From Actinomycetota bacterium (lineage in GTDB: Bacteria; Actinomycetota; Thermoleophilia; Solirubrobacterales; 70-9): a DNA stretch of 32,691 nucleotides. The notes under the pieces are model-generated. The model saw only the letters and a list, made by a program, of their open reading frames with translations, was not told the DNA's origin and made no database searches. The stretch lies in NCBI GenBank assembly GCA_018268655.1, contig JAFDWC010000016.1, forward strand, positions 1 to 32,691, read 5' to 3'. Both the position numbers and the translations under genes were made by a program. This document shows, piece after piece, positions 22,177-29,667 of the stretch (within the stretch, counting starts at the first letter, position 1; every line of letters starts with the position of its first letter).

Positions 22177-22848
22177 ATGGGTGCGGTGGTGACGTGGACG
22201 GAAGTGGCCCAAGTTGTGATCGTCGGCGCGCAGCTGGCTGTGTTGATCGCCGCGGCTGTCGTTGCCTGGTACCAGGTTCGCGAGGCGCGGCACCTCCGCG
22301 AGCAGCAGATCCGGCCCTTCGTCGTAGTGGATTTCGACGTTGAAAGCGACACGAATGTCTACTTCCAGGTCAGCAATCTCGGCACGTCTCTCGCCCGCGA
22401 CGTGAAGATCGTTATCGACCCGCCGCTCGAAAGCGCGATCGACACCGATGTCGGCAGACTCAAGATGCTCAACGAGGGAATCGCGACTCTGGCGCCTGGC
22501 AAGGTCTACCGGACGTTCTTCGATATGGGTTTCCGTCGGGCCGAGACGGATCTACCGATGAACCACCTCGCGACGGTCACCTATGCCGACGAGACTGGCG
22601 AGCGTCCTTTCAGGGAGACGGTGAACCTCGATCTCGACCAGTACATGAACATGAAGTTCATCCAGAAGCGCGGCATCCATGATGTCCATAGGCAGCTTGA
22701 GTCCATCGGCAAGATCTTCGAGAAATGGGGTTGGGGCAACGGACAGGGCCTAATCGCAATGACTCCTGAGGAAGCACGCAGGGAGAACAACCGGATCATG
22801 GAGGAAATGCGGGAGCGTCAGCGCCAGCGCGAATCGACAGAGGATTAG
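22177..22848 (+). CDS. Single-pass membrane protein, unknown function
   Basis: 223 aa, ATG at 22177. One N-terminal helix (VVIVGAQLAVLIAAAVVAWYQV, about 13-34) is followed by REARHLREQQIRPFVVVDFD, then a soluble beta-rich domain (FQVSNLGTSLARDVKIVIDPPL, GIATLAPGKVYRTFFDMG) and a strongly charged helical C-terminus rich in Glu/Arg. The N-terminal arrangement (helix, Gln/Arg-rich linker, then a domain starting RPFVVV) is common to a widespread family of uncharacterised bacterial membrane proteins. It lies on the element cargo, 83 bp after the UPF0489 gene. Confidence 0.75.
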   Translation: MGAVVTWTEVAQVVIVGAQLAVLIAAAVVAWYQVREARHLREQQIRPFVVVDFDVESDTNVYFQVSNLGTSLARDVKIVIDPPLESAIDTDVGRLKMLNEGIATLAPGKVYRTFFDMGFRRAETDLPMNHLATVTYADETGERPFRETVNLDLDQYMNMKFIQKRGIHDVHRQLESIGKIFEKWGWGNGQGLIAMTPEEARRENNRIMEEMRERQRQRESTED

Positions 22849-22932
22849 CGAGAACAAGGCCTTGCGCCGTTCAGGTCCGCTGTGAAACTCTCGCCCAGCG
22901 GCGGGATTTCTACCTAACAGGAGGCGCAACCG

Positions 22933-23385
22933 ATGGACGCAAGCTACCCGAGGTACGAGGAGAGGGGCGAACCAGCAATCCGGTCGTCAGAGCGAGACGA
23001 ACGGCGCCACCTCACCAACTACAGGTGCCCCTACTGCGGCGGCCAATCCCTGCTGATCAGCTACGGGGACATTCCGGAAGACAAGTATCGAATTGAGCTG
23101 TACTGCGAGAACTCAAGTTGCGTGGTGCGGGAGATGACGATTATCGCCCTATGCACCGACACGGCTGTTTCCCAAGATCGAGCGGACGTCAGAGCGCTAC
23201 ACGTGGTCGACCGGGGGACCGAGGAGGAACAGGTCGCCGAAGGCTACGAGCTCATCCGTGATGAGGCCGGGAATGTAATCGGCCGGGGCATCTCTGCAGG
23301 GACAATGCTGAGCAACACGGACTTCGGAGCATCGACCCTTCGTCGACGGCAACGTCCCACGACGATTCAGGTCGGGCCGGACTAG
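22933..23385 (+). CDS. Zinc-ribbon hypothetical protein
   Basis: 150 aa, ATG with AGGAGGCG at 22919-22926. A four-cysteine zinc ribbon, CPYCGG at about 33-38 and YCENSSCVVREM about 25 residues later (C-x2-C and C-x5-C), is followed by an acidic region (HVVDRGTEEEQVAEGYELIRDE) and a basic tail (LRRRQRP). The ribbon suggests nucleic-acid or protein binding. No homologous family is recalled. It is the last clear gene of the cargo block. Confidence 0.75.
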   Translation: MDASYPRYEERGEPAIRSSERDERRHLTNYRCPYCGGQSLLISYGDIPEDKYRIELYCENSSCVVREMTIIALCTDTAVSQDRADVRALHVVDRGTEEEQVAEGYELIRDEAGNVIGRGISAGTMLSNTDFGASTLRRRQRPTTIQVGPD

Positions 23386-23495
23386 AAGCGTCCCACCCAC
23401 ATGGGCTAGCGCGGATCTACGGAAAGCAGTAATCCGAACGCATCCCCGCACATAACCCTTGACTTCCGCGCCGCACGGAGTTACGTCCTCGTGCG

Positions 23496-24005
23496 ATGCA
23501 CTCATTCAGCGAATCGCTAGCAGCACCAAGGCGGCGAGGATTCCGGCCTGTTTCCACCTGCGCTGATCTCCGCCTCGCCCCACCTTGCCAATCGCTCGAA
23601 TCCGAACGGCAAGCACCCAGCCCGACCATTCCGCACCGCTGCGCGGAGTCGTGGCCCACGCGGCGCGCCCGACTCTCTATCCACTCGGTATCTACACAGA
23701 GTCACGGTGGACCGCTCCTCCTCCTTCAGTCGCCTCACGGCTCGCGTCGCACCGCCCTCGACGCCCGCTGTCGCCTCCGCGCTAGCTACGCACCGCTTCT
23801 CCGGCTCGCCGGCCACGATCGCACTAGGCGCGACCGCGATCCCCTCGGCGCCGGGGACTCGGCGGCCCTCGGCGAGCGCGCCGGCGTCGACCCCACACAA
23901 GCCGCCCTTCGCGCCTGCGGCGCCGCCGGCGGCCGACAGGCGGCGCGAGCTTGGCGCTCGCTCGGGGCGGCGATCATCGCCGCGCTGGGAGGTCCGAGCG
24001 CTTGA
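23496..24005 (+). CDS. Doubtful ORF overlapping the replication-relaxation gene
   Basis: An open frame of 169 codons whose last 40 (GVDPTQAALRACGAAGGRQ, AARAWRSLGAAIIAALGGPSA) look protein-like and whose TGA overlaps the next start as TTGA (24002-24005). The N-terminal two thirds are Arg/Ser/Pro-rich and may be non-coding. There is no good ribosome-binding site near the ATG. Either a shorter real protein ends here, or this is a remnant of a lost upstream gene. The remainder of 23386-24001 holds nothing I can identify. Confidence 0.25.
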   Translation: MHSFSESLAAPRRRGFRPVSTCADLRLAPPCQSLESERQAPSPTIPHRCAESWPTRRARLSIHSVSTQSHGGPLLLLQSPHGSRRTALDARCRLRASYAPLLRLAGHDRTRRDRDPLGAGDSAALGERAGVDPTQAALRACGAAGGRQAARAWRSLGAAIIAALGGPSA

Positions 24006-25636
24006 CTCCTTCCGCCTCGGCGGCCCGCCGCCGCAATCGCTCGCGCTCGCGCAGACAGGCGCCGCCGCTCTCCGATCTCGATCAGCGCATTCTCTCGCTG
24101 CTCTCCCACCACCGGGTGCTGACGCAGAACCAGCTCGCGGCGATCGAGCCGCAGACGCCGGAGCGCACCCTGCGCTACCGCTGCGCCCGGCTCGCCCGGC
24201 GCGGGCTCCTCGGCCGCACCCGTCCTTACCGCGAACGGGGATCGGCGCCGCACCACCTGTGGCCGACCCGCAAGGGCGAGGCGATCGCCTGCGGCGGGCC
24301 GCCGCCGCGCGGCGGCGAGCGCCAAGAGCCGAACCCCCTATTCCTCGCCCATGCCGCCGGGCTCAGCGAGATCTACGTCGCGCTGGAGACGACGCTGCCG
24401 GCGGGCGTCGAGCTGGCCCGCTTCGAGCGCGAGGCCGAGGCGCGCGAGCCGTTCTCGACCTGGATGAAGCATGAGCAGCGGGCGATCGCCCCCGACGTCT
24501 TCATCGAGATCGCCGATGGTGACGGCGGGCCGCTCCTCGCCTTCATCGAGCTGGACATGGGGACGATGTCGCACCGGAGGCTCAAGCAGAAGGCGGCGGG
24601 CTACGCCGAGTACGCGAAGGCCGACGCCTGGCGCGAGCGCCACGACTTCTGCCCGGCCCTGCTATTCGTTACCACGACCGAGAAGCGCGCCCGCGCATTC
24701 CTCGCCGCGATGGAGAAGGAGCTGGGCCGCGATGCGTTGCTCCTGACCTGCGCATCCGATCTGGCGCGGCGGCTCGGTGGCATCGCGACCGAGGAGCGCT
24801 GGCTGCTCGGCACCGAGGGCGAGGACGCCGTCGACCTGCTGGGGGCTCTGCGCGAGGCACGTAGGCCCTGGGACGAAGAGCGCGAGCGAATCGCGACCGA
24901 GCGGCAGGAGGATGACGCCGAGCGCGAGCGCCTGCGCTCGGACCCCGCGGCGCTGCGCTCCCACCTGCGCTCTTGGCGCCGCCGTGAGTGGAGCGTTGAC
25001 GGCCTCGGCGAGGGGGTGGCGAGGCCGCTTGAGATCACCCTGGAGGGAGACGGCCCGCTCGCGGAGGCAGAGCACCGGGCGCTGCTCGCGCTCGGCGCGA
25101 TCTTCGCCGACCCGCTTCACTTCCGGCTCGCCGAGCGGGAACCGACCGTGCGAGAGTGCCGCGCCTTTGCCGACCTCGCCGACCACTGCCGCGCCGCGCA
25201 GCTTCGGAAAGTTGCCGATCTCGCCTTGCGCTTCGGCGAGGGACCGGAGCTGCGGGAGGCACGAAGGCAGATCGAGGCCAGCGAGCTGCTGAGCGCCTCA
25301 GACGCGCATTGGCTCGAACAGAAGGCCGCCGACGAGGAGCGCTCGCGCGCCGAGCAGGCGCGCCTTGCTGATGCCTACTTCGCCTGGCGCGAGGAGGAGG
25401 CGCGGCGGCTGTTCAAGGCAAAGGGCTTCGCCGCCCGGCTGCGCAGCGACCCCGGAGACTTCCTCGATGAGATCGACCGCCGCTCGCTGCGCCTCTGCCG
25501 TAGCTGCGAGGAGATCGCCTACCCCGACCCGAAGCGGGCGCGATACGAGCGCGCCCGCCAAGACATTGCCTTCCGCTGCCACTTCTGCGGCGGTGGGGCG
25601 CTCGCCGAGCTGGACGACGAGGGAGGCGCCCACTGA
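24002..25636 (+). CDS. Replication-relaxation family protein
   Basis: 544 aa from the TTG at 24002, chosen because GGGAGG lies about 9 bases upstream; an in-frame TTG at 23951 lacks one. The N-terminal winged helix (LDQRILSLLSHHRVLTQNQL, TPERTLRYRCARLARRGLLG) followed by HHLWPTRKGEAIACGG and LFLAHAAGLSEIYVALE, then a PDVFIEIAD and AFIELDMGTMSHRRLKQKAAGYAEYA core, fits the Replic_Relax family of plasmids and integrative elements of actinobacteria. These are thought to act at replication or transfer origins. A long charged helical region follows, then a C-terminal zinc ribbon (Cys499/Cys502 and Cys526/Cys529). It sits upstream of the recombinase in the standard element order. Confidence 0.85.
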   Translation: MTPSASAARRRNRSRSRRQAPPLSDLDQRILSLLSHHRVLTQNQLAAIEPQTPERTLRYRCARLARRGLLGRTRPYRERGSAPHHLWPTRKGEAIACGGPPPRGGERQEPNPLFLAHAAGLSEIYVALETTLPAGVELARFEREAEAREPFSTWMKHEQRAIAPDVFIEIADGDGGPLLAFIELDMGTMSHRRLKQKAAGYAEYAKADAWRERHDFCPALLFVTTTEKRARAFLAAMEKELGRDALLLTCASDLARRLGGIATEERWLLGTEGEDAVDLLGALREARRPWDEERERIATERQEDDAERERLRSDPAALRSHLRSWRRREWSVDGLGEGVARPLEITLEGDGPLAEAEHRALLALGAIFADPLHFRLAEREPTVRECRAFADLADHCRAAQLRKVADLALRFGEGPELREARRQIEASELLSASDAHWLEQKAADEERSRAEQARLADAYFAWREEEARRLFKAKGFAARLRSDPGDFLDEIDRRSLRLCRSCEEIAYPDPKRARYERARQDIAFRCHFCGGGALAELDDEGGAH

Positions 25637-25698
25637 TCGCGATAGCGACCGGCTCGGCACAACGGCGCCGCGGCGATGAGCACCCGGATCGGCTCGGC

Positions 25699-25869
25699 GT
25701 GCGGCCGGCGCGGCTGGTCCGCCGCAGCGGCGAGCGCTCGGCCGAGCTGCACGGCGCCCTGCGCACCCTCTACCGCGACTACCTGGCGGCCGGGGGACTT
25801 GACTCCGTGCGCGCGTCGAGGTGTCGTGGACGTTCGCGAACGGCGAGTAAGCGACGGAGGCCACGATGA
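25699..25869 (+). CDS. Possible small basic ORF coupled to the recombinase
   Basis: A 56-codon frame from the GTG at 25699 ends in TGA at 25867-25869, overlapping the recombinase ATG as ATGA. It reads VRPARLVRRSGERSAELHGA, LRTLYRDYLAAGGLDSVRA, then an Arg-rich tail. The middle forms a plausible amphipathic helix. There is no ribosome-binding site, and composition alone could create it. Its size and location would suit a recombination directionality factor, but no motif supports this. Confidence 0.3.
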   Translation: MRPARLVRRSGERSAELHGALRTLYRDYLAAGGLDSVRASRCRGRSRTASKRRRPR

Positions 25870-27512
25870 GGATCGCCACCTACACCCGGATCTCGACCGA
25901 CGAGGTCACCCAGCCCTACTCGCTGGAGGCCCAGGCGGTCCGGCTCGATTCCTATGCAGAGAGTCAGGAGGACTGGCGGATCGTCCGCCGCTTCACCGAC
26001 CAGGCGTCGGGCGCGATCCTCGAGCGCGACGGCCTGGAACGGGCGCTGCGTGAGGCCGAGGCGGAGCGGTTCGATCTCCTGCTCGTCTACCGCGTCGATC
26101 GCCTCTCGCGATCGGTGCGGGGGTTGGCGCAGATCCTTGAGCGCCTTGACGCCGCCAAGGTTCTGTTCCGCTCGGCGACCGAGCCGTTCGACACCGCCAG
26201 CTCGGCCGGGCGGATGATGGTGCAGCTCCTCGGCGTCTTCGCCGAGTTCGAGCGGGCGACGATCGTGGAGCGCACGATCGCCGGGATGGAGCGAAAGGCG
26301 GCGCGCGGCGAGTGGACCGGCGGCTCGGTGCCCTACGGCTATCGCCTTGACCCTGAGCGGCGCTTCCTCGTCCCCGAGCCGAGCGAGGCGTCGGTCGTGC
26401 CGCAGATCTTCCGCCGCTACGCCGAGCGGCTTGAGGGCTCCTCGGCGCTGGCAAGCTGGCTGAGCGAGCGCGGCCTGCGGACGCGAGGTGACAAGCCGTT
26501 CAACAATCACGCCGTCCTCAGCATCCTGCGCAACCGCGCCTACGTCGGCGAGATCTTCTTCCGCGGCAACCACTACCCCGCCCCGCACGAGCCGCTGGTC
26601 GATCCGGCGCTCTTCGAGCGCGCCCAGGAGGTCTTGCGCGAGCGCAGCGAGGACGTATCGCTGCGGCGCTCGAACAAGTCCGAATACCTGCTCACCGGTC
26701 TCGTCAAGTGCGCGCGCTGCGGCAAGCGCTACGTCGGCGCCGCGGCGAAGGGCAACGGCGGCCGCTATCGCTACTACGTCTGCTTCTCGCGCCAGCGCTA
26801 CGGCAAACGCTCCTGCGACGGCGACCGGCTGGCGGCCGACGAGCTGGAGGAGGCGATCCTCGCGCAGCTCCTCTCGGTGCTCGAACGCGAGCCGGTTGTT
26901 CGGGAGGCGATCGCCTCGGCCTTCGAGGAGCTTGAGGCCGAGGCACCGCAGCGCGAGGAGGAGATCGCCCGGATCGACGCCGAGGCGAAGCGTGTCGGCG
27001 AATCGCTCGACCGCTACTTCCGCGCCTTCGAGGAGGGCTCGATGCCGGAGTCGGCCTGCGCGCCGCGGATCGATGAGCTGAGCGGGAAGCTGCGCGGCCT
27101 CAAGGCGCGGCGTGAGGAGCTGGGCGCCGAGGAGCCCGATGAGCATGAGCCGCTGAGCGACGAGGACCTGGAGCTGCTGGTCGCGCACGTGCGGGAGGTG
27201 ATCGAGGGCGGCGACCCCCCGACCCGCAAGGCGCTCCTGCAATCGCTGGTCGAGGAGATCCGCGTCGTCAGCCGCGCGGAGATCTACCCGTCCTTTTCTT
27301 TGCCTGCGGTTCGACCACCGTGCGGGTCAGTGCCCCCGGCTGGATTCGAACCAGCGACCGTCGGATTAGAAGTCCGATGCTCTATCCAGCTGAGCTACGG
27401 GGGCTCAGCGGGAAGGGTAGATGCGGAGCGCGGCGGCGGGCTGCTCGGCCGGAGGGTCTATTCCGGTTTGCATTCGCCGGGGTTGAGCTTGCCGTTGATC
27501 TTGAAGACGTAG
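25866..27512 (+). CDS. Large serine recombinase, reading through tRNA-Arg
   Basis: 548 codons as integrated. Catalytic domain: RIATYTRISTDE with nucleophile Ser10, VYRVDRLSRSVRGLAQ, and ATEPFDTASSAGRMMVQLLGVFAEFERATIVERT. It is followed by the recombinase domain (VPYGYRLDPE, NNHAVLSILRNRAYVGEIFFRG) and the zinc ribbon Cys282, Cys285, Cys306, Cys317. A coiled-coil region comes next (about 340-430). Conserved protein ends near RIRVVSRAEIYPSF (about 475). After residue 485 the frame crosses the att repeat, the antisense of tRNA-Arg and chromosomal sequence, adding 63 residues that are not part of the family. In the circular form a TAA would follow residue 485. It catalyses integration and excision of the element. 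Confidence 0.93.
   Translation: MRIATYTRISTDEVTQPYSLEAQAVRLDSYAESQEDWRIVRRFTDQASGAILERDGLERALREAEAERFDLLLVYRVDRLSRSVRGLAQILERLDAAKVLFRSATEPFDTASSAGRMMVQLLGVFAEFERATIVERTIAGMERKAARGEWTGGSVPYGYRLDPERRFLVPEPSEASVVPQIFRRYAERLEGSSALASWLSERGLRTRGDKPFNNHAVLSILRNRAYVGEIFFRGNHYPAPHEPLVDPALFERAQEVLRERSEDVSLRRSNKSEYLLTGLVKCARCGKRYVGAAAKGNGGRYRYYVCFSRQRYGKRSCDGDRLAADELEEAILAQLLSVLEREPVVREAIASAFEELEAEAPQREEEIARIDAEAKRVGESLDRYFRAFEEGSMPESACAPRIDELSGKLRGLKARREELGAEEPDEHEPLSDEDLELLVAHVREVIEGGDPPTRKALLQSLVEEIRVVSRAEIYPSFSLPAVRPPCGSVPPAGFEPATVGLEVRCSIQLSYGGSAGRVDAERGGGLLGRRVYSGLHSPGLSLPLILKT
27307..27321. repeat. Right attachment-site core (att repeat copy 2)
   Basis: CGGTTCGACCACCGT, identical to 17631-17645, lies in the 3' coding part of the recombinase (codons for AVRPP) and 9 bases before the 3' end of tRNA-Arg. 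Here it is followed by GCGGGTCAG, presumably chromosomal. Confidence 0.7.
27331..27404 (-). tRNA. tRNA-Arg (anticodon TCT)
   Basis: A complete cloverleaf of 74 bases on the minus strand: acceptor GCCCCCG paired with CGGGGGC plus discriminator A, D-arm with AGCTCAGCTGGATAGAG, anticodon stem TCGGA/TCCGA with loop CTTCTAA (anticodon TCT, reading AGA), and T-arm GCTGGTTCGAATCCAGC. CCA is not encoded. The 3' end points to the integrative element, whose right att repeat ends 9 bases away. Confidence 0.97.
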
Positions 27513-29626
27513 TCCGGCTCGGGGACGATCGTCGGCTCTTCGACGACTTTTTCGACGGCCGGGTCTTTTTTGATCCAGGCGTAGATCGGATAACGGTAGG
27601 GGGCCAGGGGCGAGTCCTGGGTGTACTGGCTCATGATCACGTAGTCGTATTCGCCTTCGTTGATCAGCCGGCGCAGCTGGCGGCAGCTGGTGGCGAGGCG
27701 GAGGGAGCCGTGGGGACCCTTCTGGCCGATGTATTCGACGCGGTTGGAGAGGTCGGCGCCGAAGAAGCCGAACTGGCCGAAGATGATCTCGCTGGAGCCG
27801 ACGATGCCGATTTTCTGGTCCTTCAATTTGCGCGCGTAGTCGTAGGCTTCCTGTGGGCCGCCTTCGCCGAGGAAGAGTTTCGAGTTGGTGTAGGCCTGCT
27901 GGTTCCACTGGACCTCCTGGGCGCGCCCGAGGACGACCATGAGGAGGACGATCGCCGCCCCCACCAGGGCGACCTTGGCCCGGGAGATGACGCCGCGCAC
28001 GCGAAGGATCCCGAGGCCGCCCGGCGCCCAGACGAGAGCCAGGGTGATCAGGATCGTCCCCAGGATGTAGGTCGGGTACCAGCGTGGCGTGGCCAGGACC
28101 GTGATCGCGTAGACGAGGGTCAGGAAGTAGAGGGTCCAGCGGGCGCGCCCGTCGGGCGCCCGCAGCGGTCGGGCGATCGGGAGCAGGACCATCGCCAGCA
28201 CCAGGCCCGGCATCAGGTAGCGGGTGTTGGTGAAGAAGCCGGTCGGCGACCCCGGCTGGCCGGCCGCGGTCAGCGGCGTGAACAGGTAGACGACCGCGGT
28301 CAGCAGCGCCGCCGCGGCGACCACCCGCAGGATGATGTTGCGCGAGCGCCAGATGATGAAGACCGCCGCCGCGACGGCGAGGATCAGGATCAGCGGCCAC
28401 AACGGTCCCAGCGCGTTTTCGAGTTGGGGGAAGAACCAGCGGCGGTAGATCGTCGGTTCGCCGAGGTAGTGGGCGACCGAGAAGCGCGGCCGCGGGTCGA
28501 GCGGCATCTGGTTCGGCACCGGCAGGTTGAGCGGCCCGAACTTGGTGATCGGGATCGGGTTGCCGCCGCTCTTGATCGCCGCCCGCAGGTACCAGTAGCC
28601 GCCGACGATCAGCAGCGGCAGCCCCATCACCCAGGCGGTCGTCCAGCGACGGCCGCGGCCGCTGAAGATGAAGACCCCGATCGCGATCGCCGCCACCGGC
28701 ACCAGGAAGGTCGTCTTGACCGAGATCGCGAGGCCGGCGGCGATCCCGGCCAGCACCAGCGGGCCCTTGTCGAGGAGGGCGGCTCCACGCTCCGGGGTGT
28801 CCTGGACGGCCGACCCCTCGGCCGGCGCTCTTCGTTGGTGGCCGTTGATGAGGAAGGCCACGAAGGCGATCAGGAAGGCGAGGCCGAGGATGTCGTTGCG
28901 TGCCTCGCCCGGCTGGGTTTCGACCATCACCCCGGAGTCGAGGACGAGGGCGGCGGCAACCAGCGTCGCCGGCCCGACCTTGTAGGGCCGCCCGACGCAC
29001 CAGGCGGCGAGCAGGGCGATCGCCAGGTAGAAGAGGTTGATCAGCGGCGCCAGCCAGGCGCTCTTGAAGAGGACGATCGTCGCCCCGTCGATCAGCTCCG
29101 AGCTCTGCGGGTAGAACCACGCCGCGAGCCGCAGCGGGTCGGTGAAGTGGAGGTTGATCGTCGAGTGTTCCTGGGCGAAGGTCGCCGCGAACGGCATGTG
29201 GTACCAGGTCGTGTCGCCGCCGAACATGCCCTGGTCAAGCGCCAGCTGCGAGGGGAAGGTCCACTCGGCGACCGTGAACGAGGCGACCCCGATCGCGATC
29301 AGCAGGGCCAGGTTCTGAACCCGCGGCGCCGCCACCTCGCGCCGGTCCTGTGGCGCTTTCCAGTAGCCGAGCAGCGCCGCCAGCAACCCGACCAGGATGC
29401 AGAAGAAGATGATCCAGCCGAGCCGCAGGGCGCTCAGCGTGCCGAGGATCTCGAGCGAGACGACGAGCAGGGCGACCCCGATCGTGACGTCGCCGAGCCG
29501 CGCCAGAGCGCCGGAGAATTCCGGCGCGATCCAGCGCCGCAGCCAATAGCCGCCGAGACCGTCGGCGGCGACGATCCCGATTACGGCGAGGCAGCCGACT
29601 ATGTAGGAGCCAAAGTCCGGTGCCAC
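27458..29626 (-). CDS. Large GT-C-like membrane glycosyltransferase
   Basis: 722 aa, GTG start at 29626. About a dozen or more hydrophobic helices occupy residues 1-560, followed by an extracytoplasmic C-terminal domain of about 150 residues (VQWNQQAYTNSKLFLGEGGP onward, ending NPGECKPE). The first large loop carries DQGMFGGDTTWYHMPFAATF, resembling the acidic catalytic motif of GT-C enzymes (ArnT/PMT/GT39-like), which transfer sugars from polyprenyl-phosphate donors outside the membrane. Donor and acceptor are unknown. It is convergent with the recombinase; the read-through tail of that frame overlaps its last 55 bases, another sign that the tail is an integration artefact. Confidence 0.82.
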   Translation of the reverse strand: MAPDFGSYIVGCLAVIGIVAADGLGGYWLRRWIAPEFSGALARLGDVTIGVALLVVSLEILGTLSALRLGWIIFFCILVGLLAALLGYWKAPQDRREVAAPRVQNLALLIAIGVASFTVAEWTFPSQLALDQGMFGGDTTWYHMPFAATFAQEHSTINLHFTDPLRLAAWFYPQSSELIDGATIVLFKSAWLAPLINLFYLAIALLAAWCVGRPYKVGPATLVAAALVLDSGVMVETQPGEARNDILGLAFLIAFVAFLINGHQRRAPAEGSAVQDTPERGAALLDKGPLVLAGIAAGLAISVKTTFLVPVAAIAIGVFIFSGRGRRWTTAWVMGLPLLIVGGYWYLRAAIKSGGNPIPITKFGPLNLPVPNQMPLDPRPRFSVAHYLGEPTIYRRWFFPQLENALGPLWPLILILAVAAAVFIIWRSRNIILRVVAAAALLTAVVYLFTPLTAAGQPGSPTGFFTNTRYLMPGLVLAMVLLPIARPLRAPDGRARWTLYFLTLVYAITVLATPRWYPTYILGTILITLALVWAPGGLGILRVRGVISRAKVALVGAAIVLLMVVLGRAQEVQWNQQAYTNSKLFLGEGGPQEAYDYARKLKDQKIGIVGSSEIIFGQFGFFGADLSNRVEYIGQKGPHGSLRLATSCRQLRRLINEGEYDYVIMSQYTQDSPLAPYRYPIYAWIKKDPAVEKVVEEPTIVPEPDYVFKINGKLNPGECKPE

Positions 29627-29667
29627 GGGCGCGGGATGCTAGTCACCACCGCACCCGGGACGCTGGC

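Larger units (their letters stand above)
17631..27321. mobile_element. Integrative element at tRNA-Arg, about 9.7 kb
   Basis: Bounded by the 15-bp direct repeat at 17631 and 27307. The right end holds a large serine recombinase and a replication-relaxation protein beside tRNA-Arg(TCT). The left end starts with an overlapping XRE-regulator unit. The middle (about 19.2-23.4 kb) is visibly lower in GC than the flanks and consists of unknown cargo. No FtsK/TraB translocase, relaxase of MOB type or secretion genes are seen, so it is likely mobilisable or plasmid-derived rather than self-conjugative. The boundary call rests on the repeat and the stop-codon logic described for the recombinase. Confidence 0.7.

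Noticed and set aside
23951-24001. Upstream TTG start for the replication-relaxation gene
   Set aside because: It has no ribosome-binding site and adds an Arg-rich stretch; the TTG at 24002 has a strong GGGAGG.
25637-26053. 125-codon frame from the ATG at 25676 overlapping the recombinase start
   Set aside because: It reads into the recombinase catalytic domain in the wrong frame and is Arg/Pro-rich; the ATGA-overlapping frame is the better small-ORF candidate.
27322-27512. C-terminal 63 residues of the recombinase frame as a genuine domain
   Set aside because: They translate antisense tRNA-Arg (VPPAGFEPATVGLEV...) and flanking chromosome; similar tails in databases are known read-through artefacts. 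They may still be translated, which is discussed as a finding.
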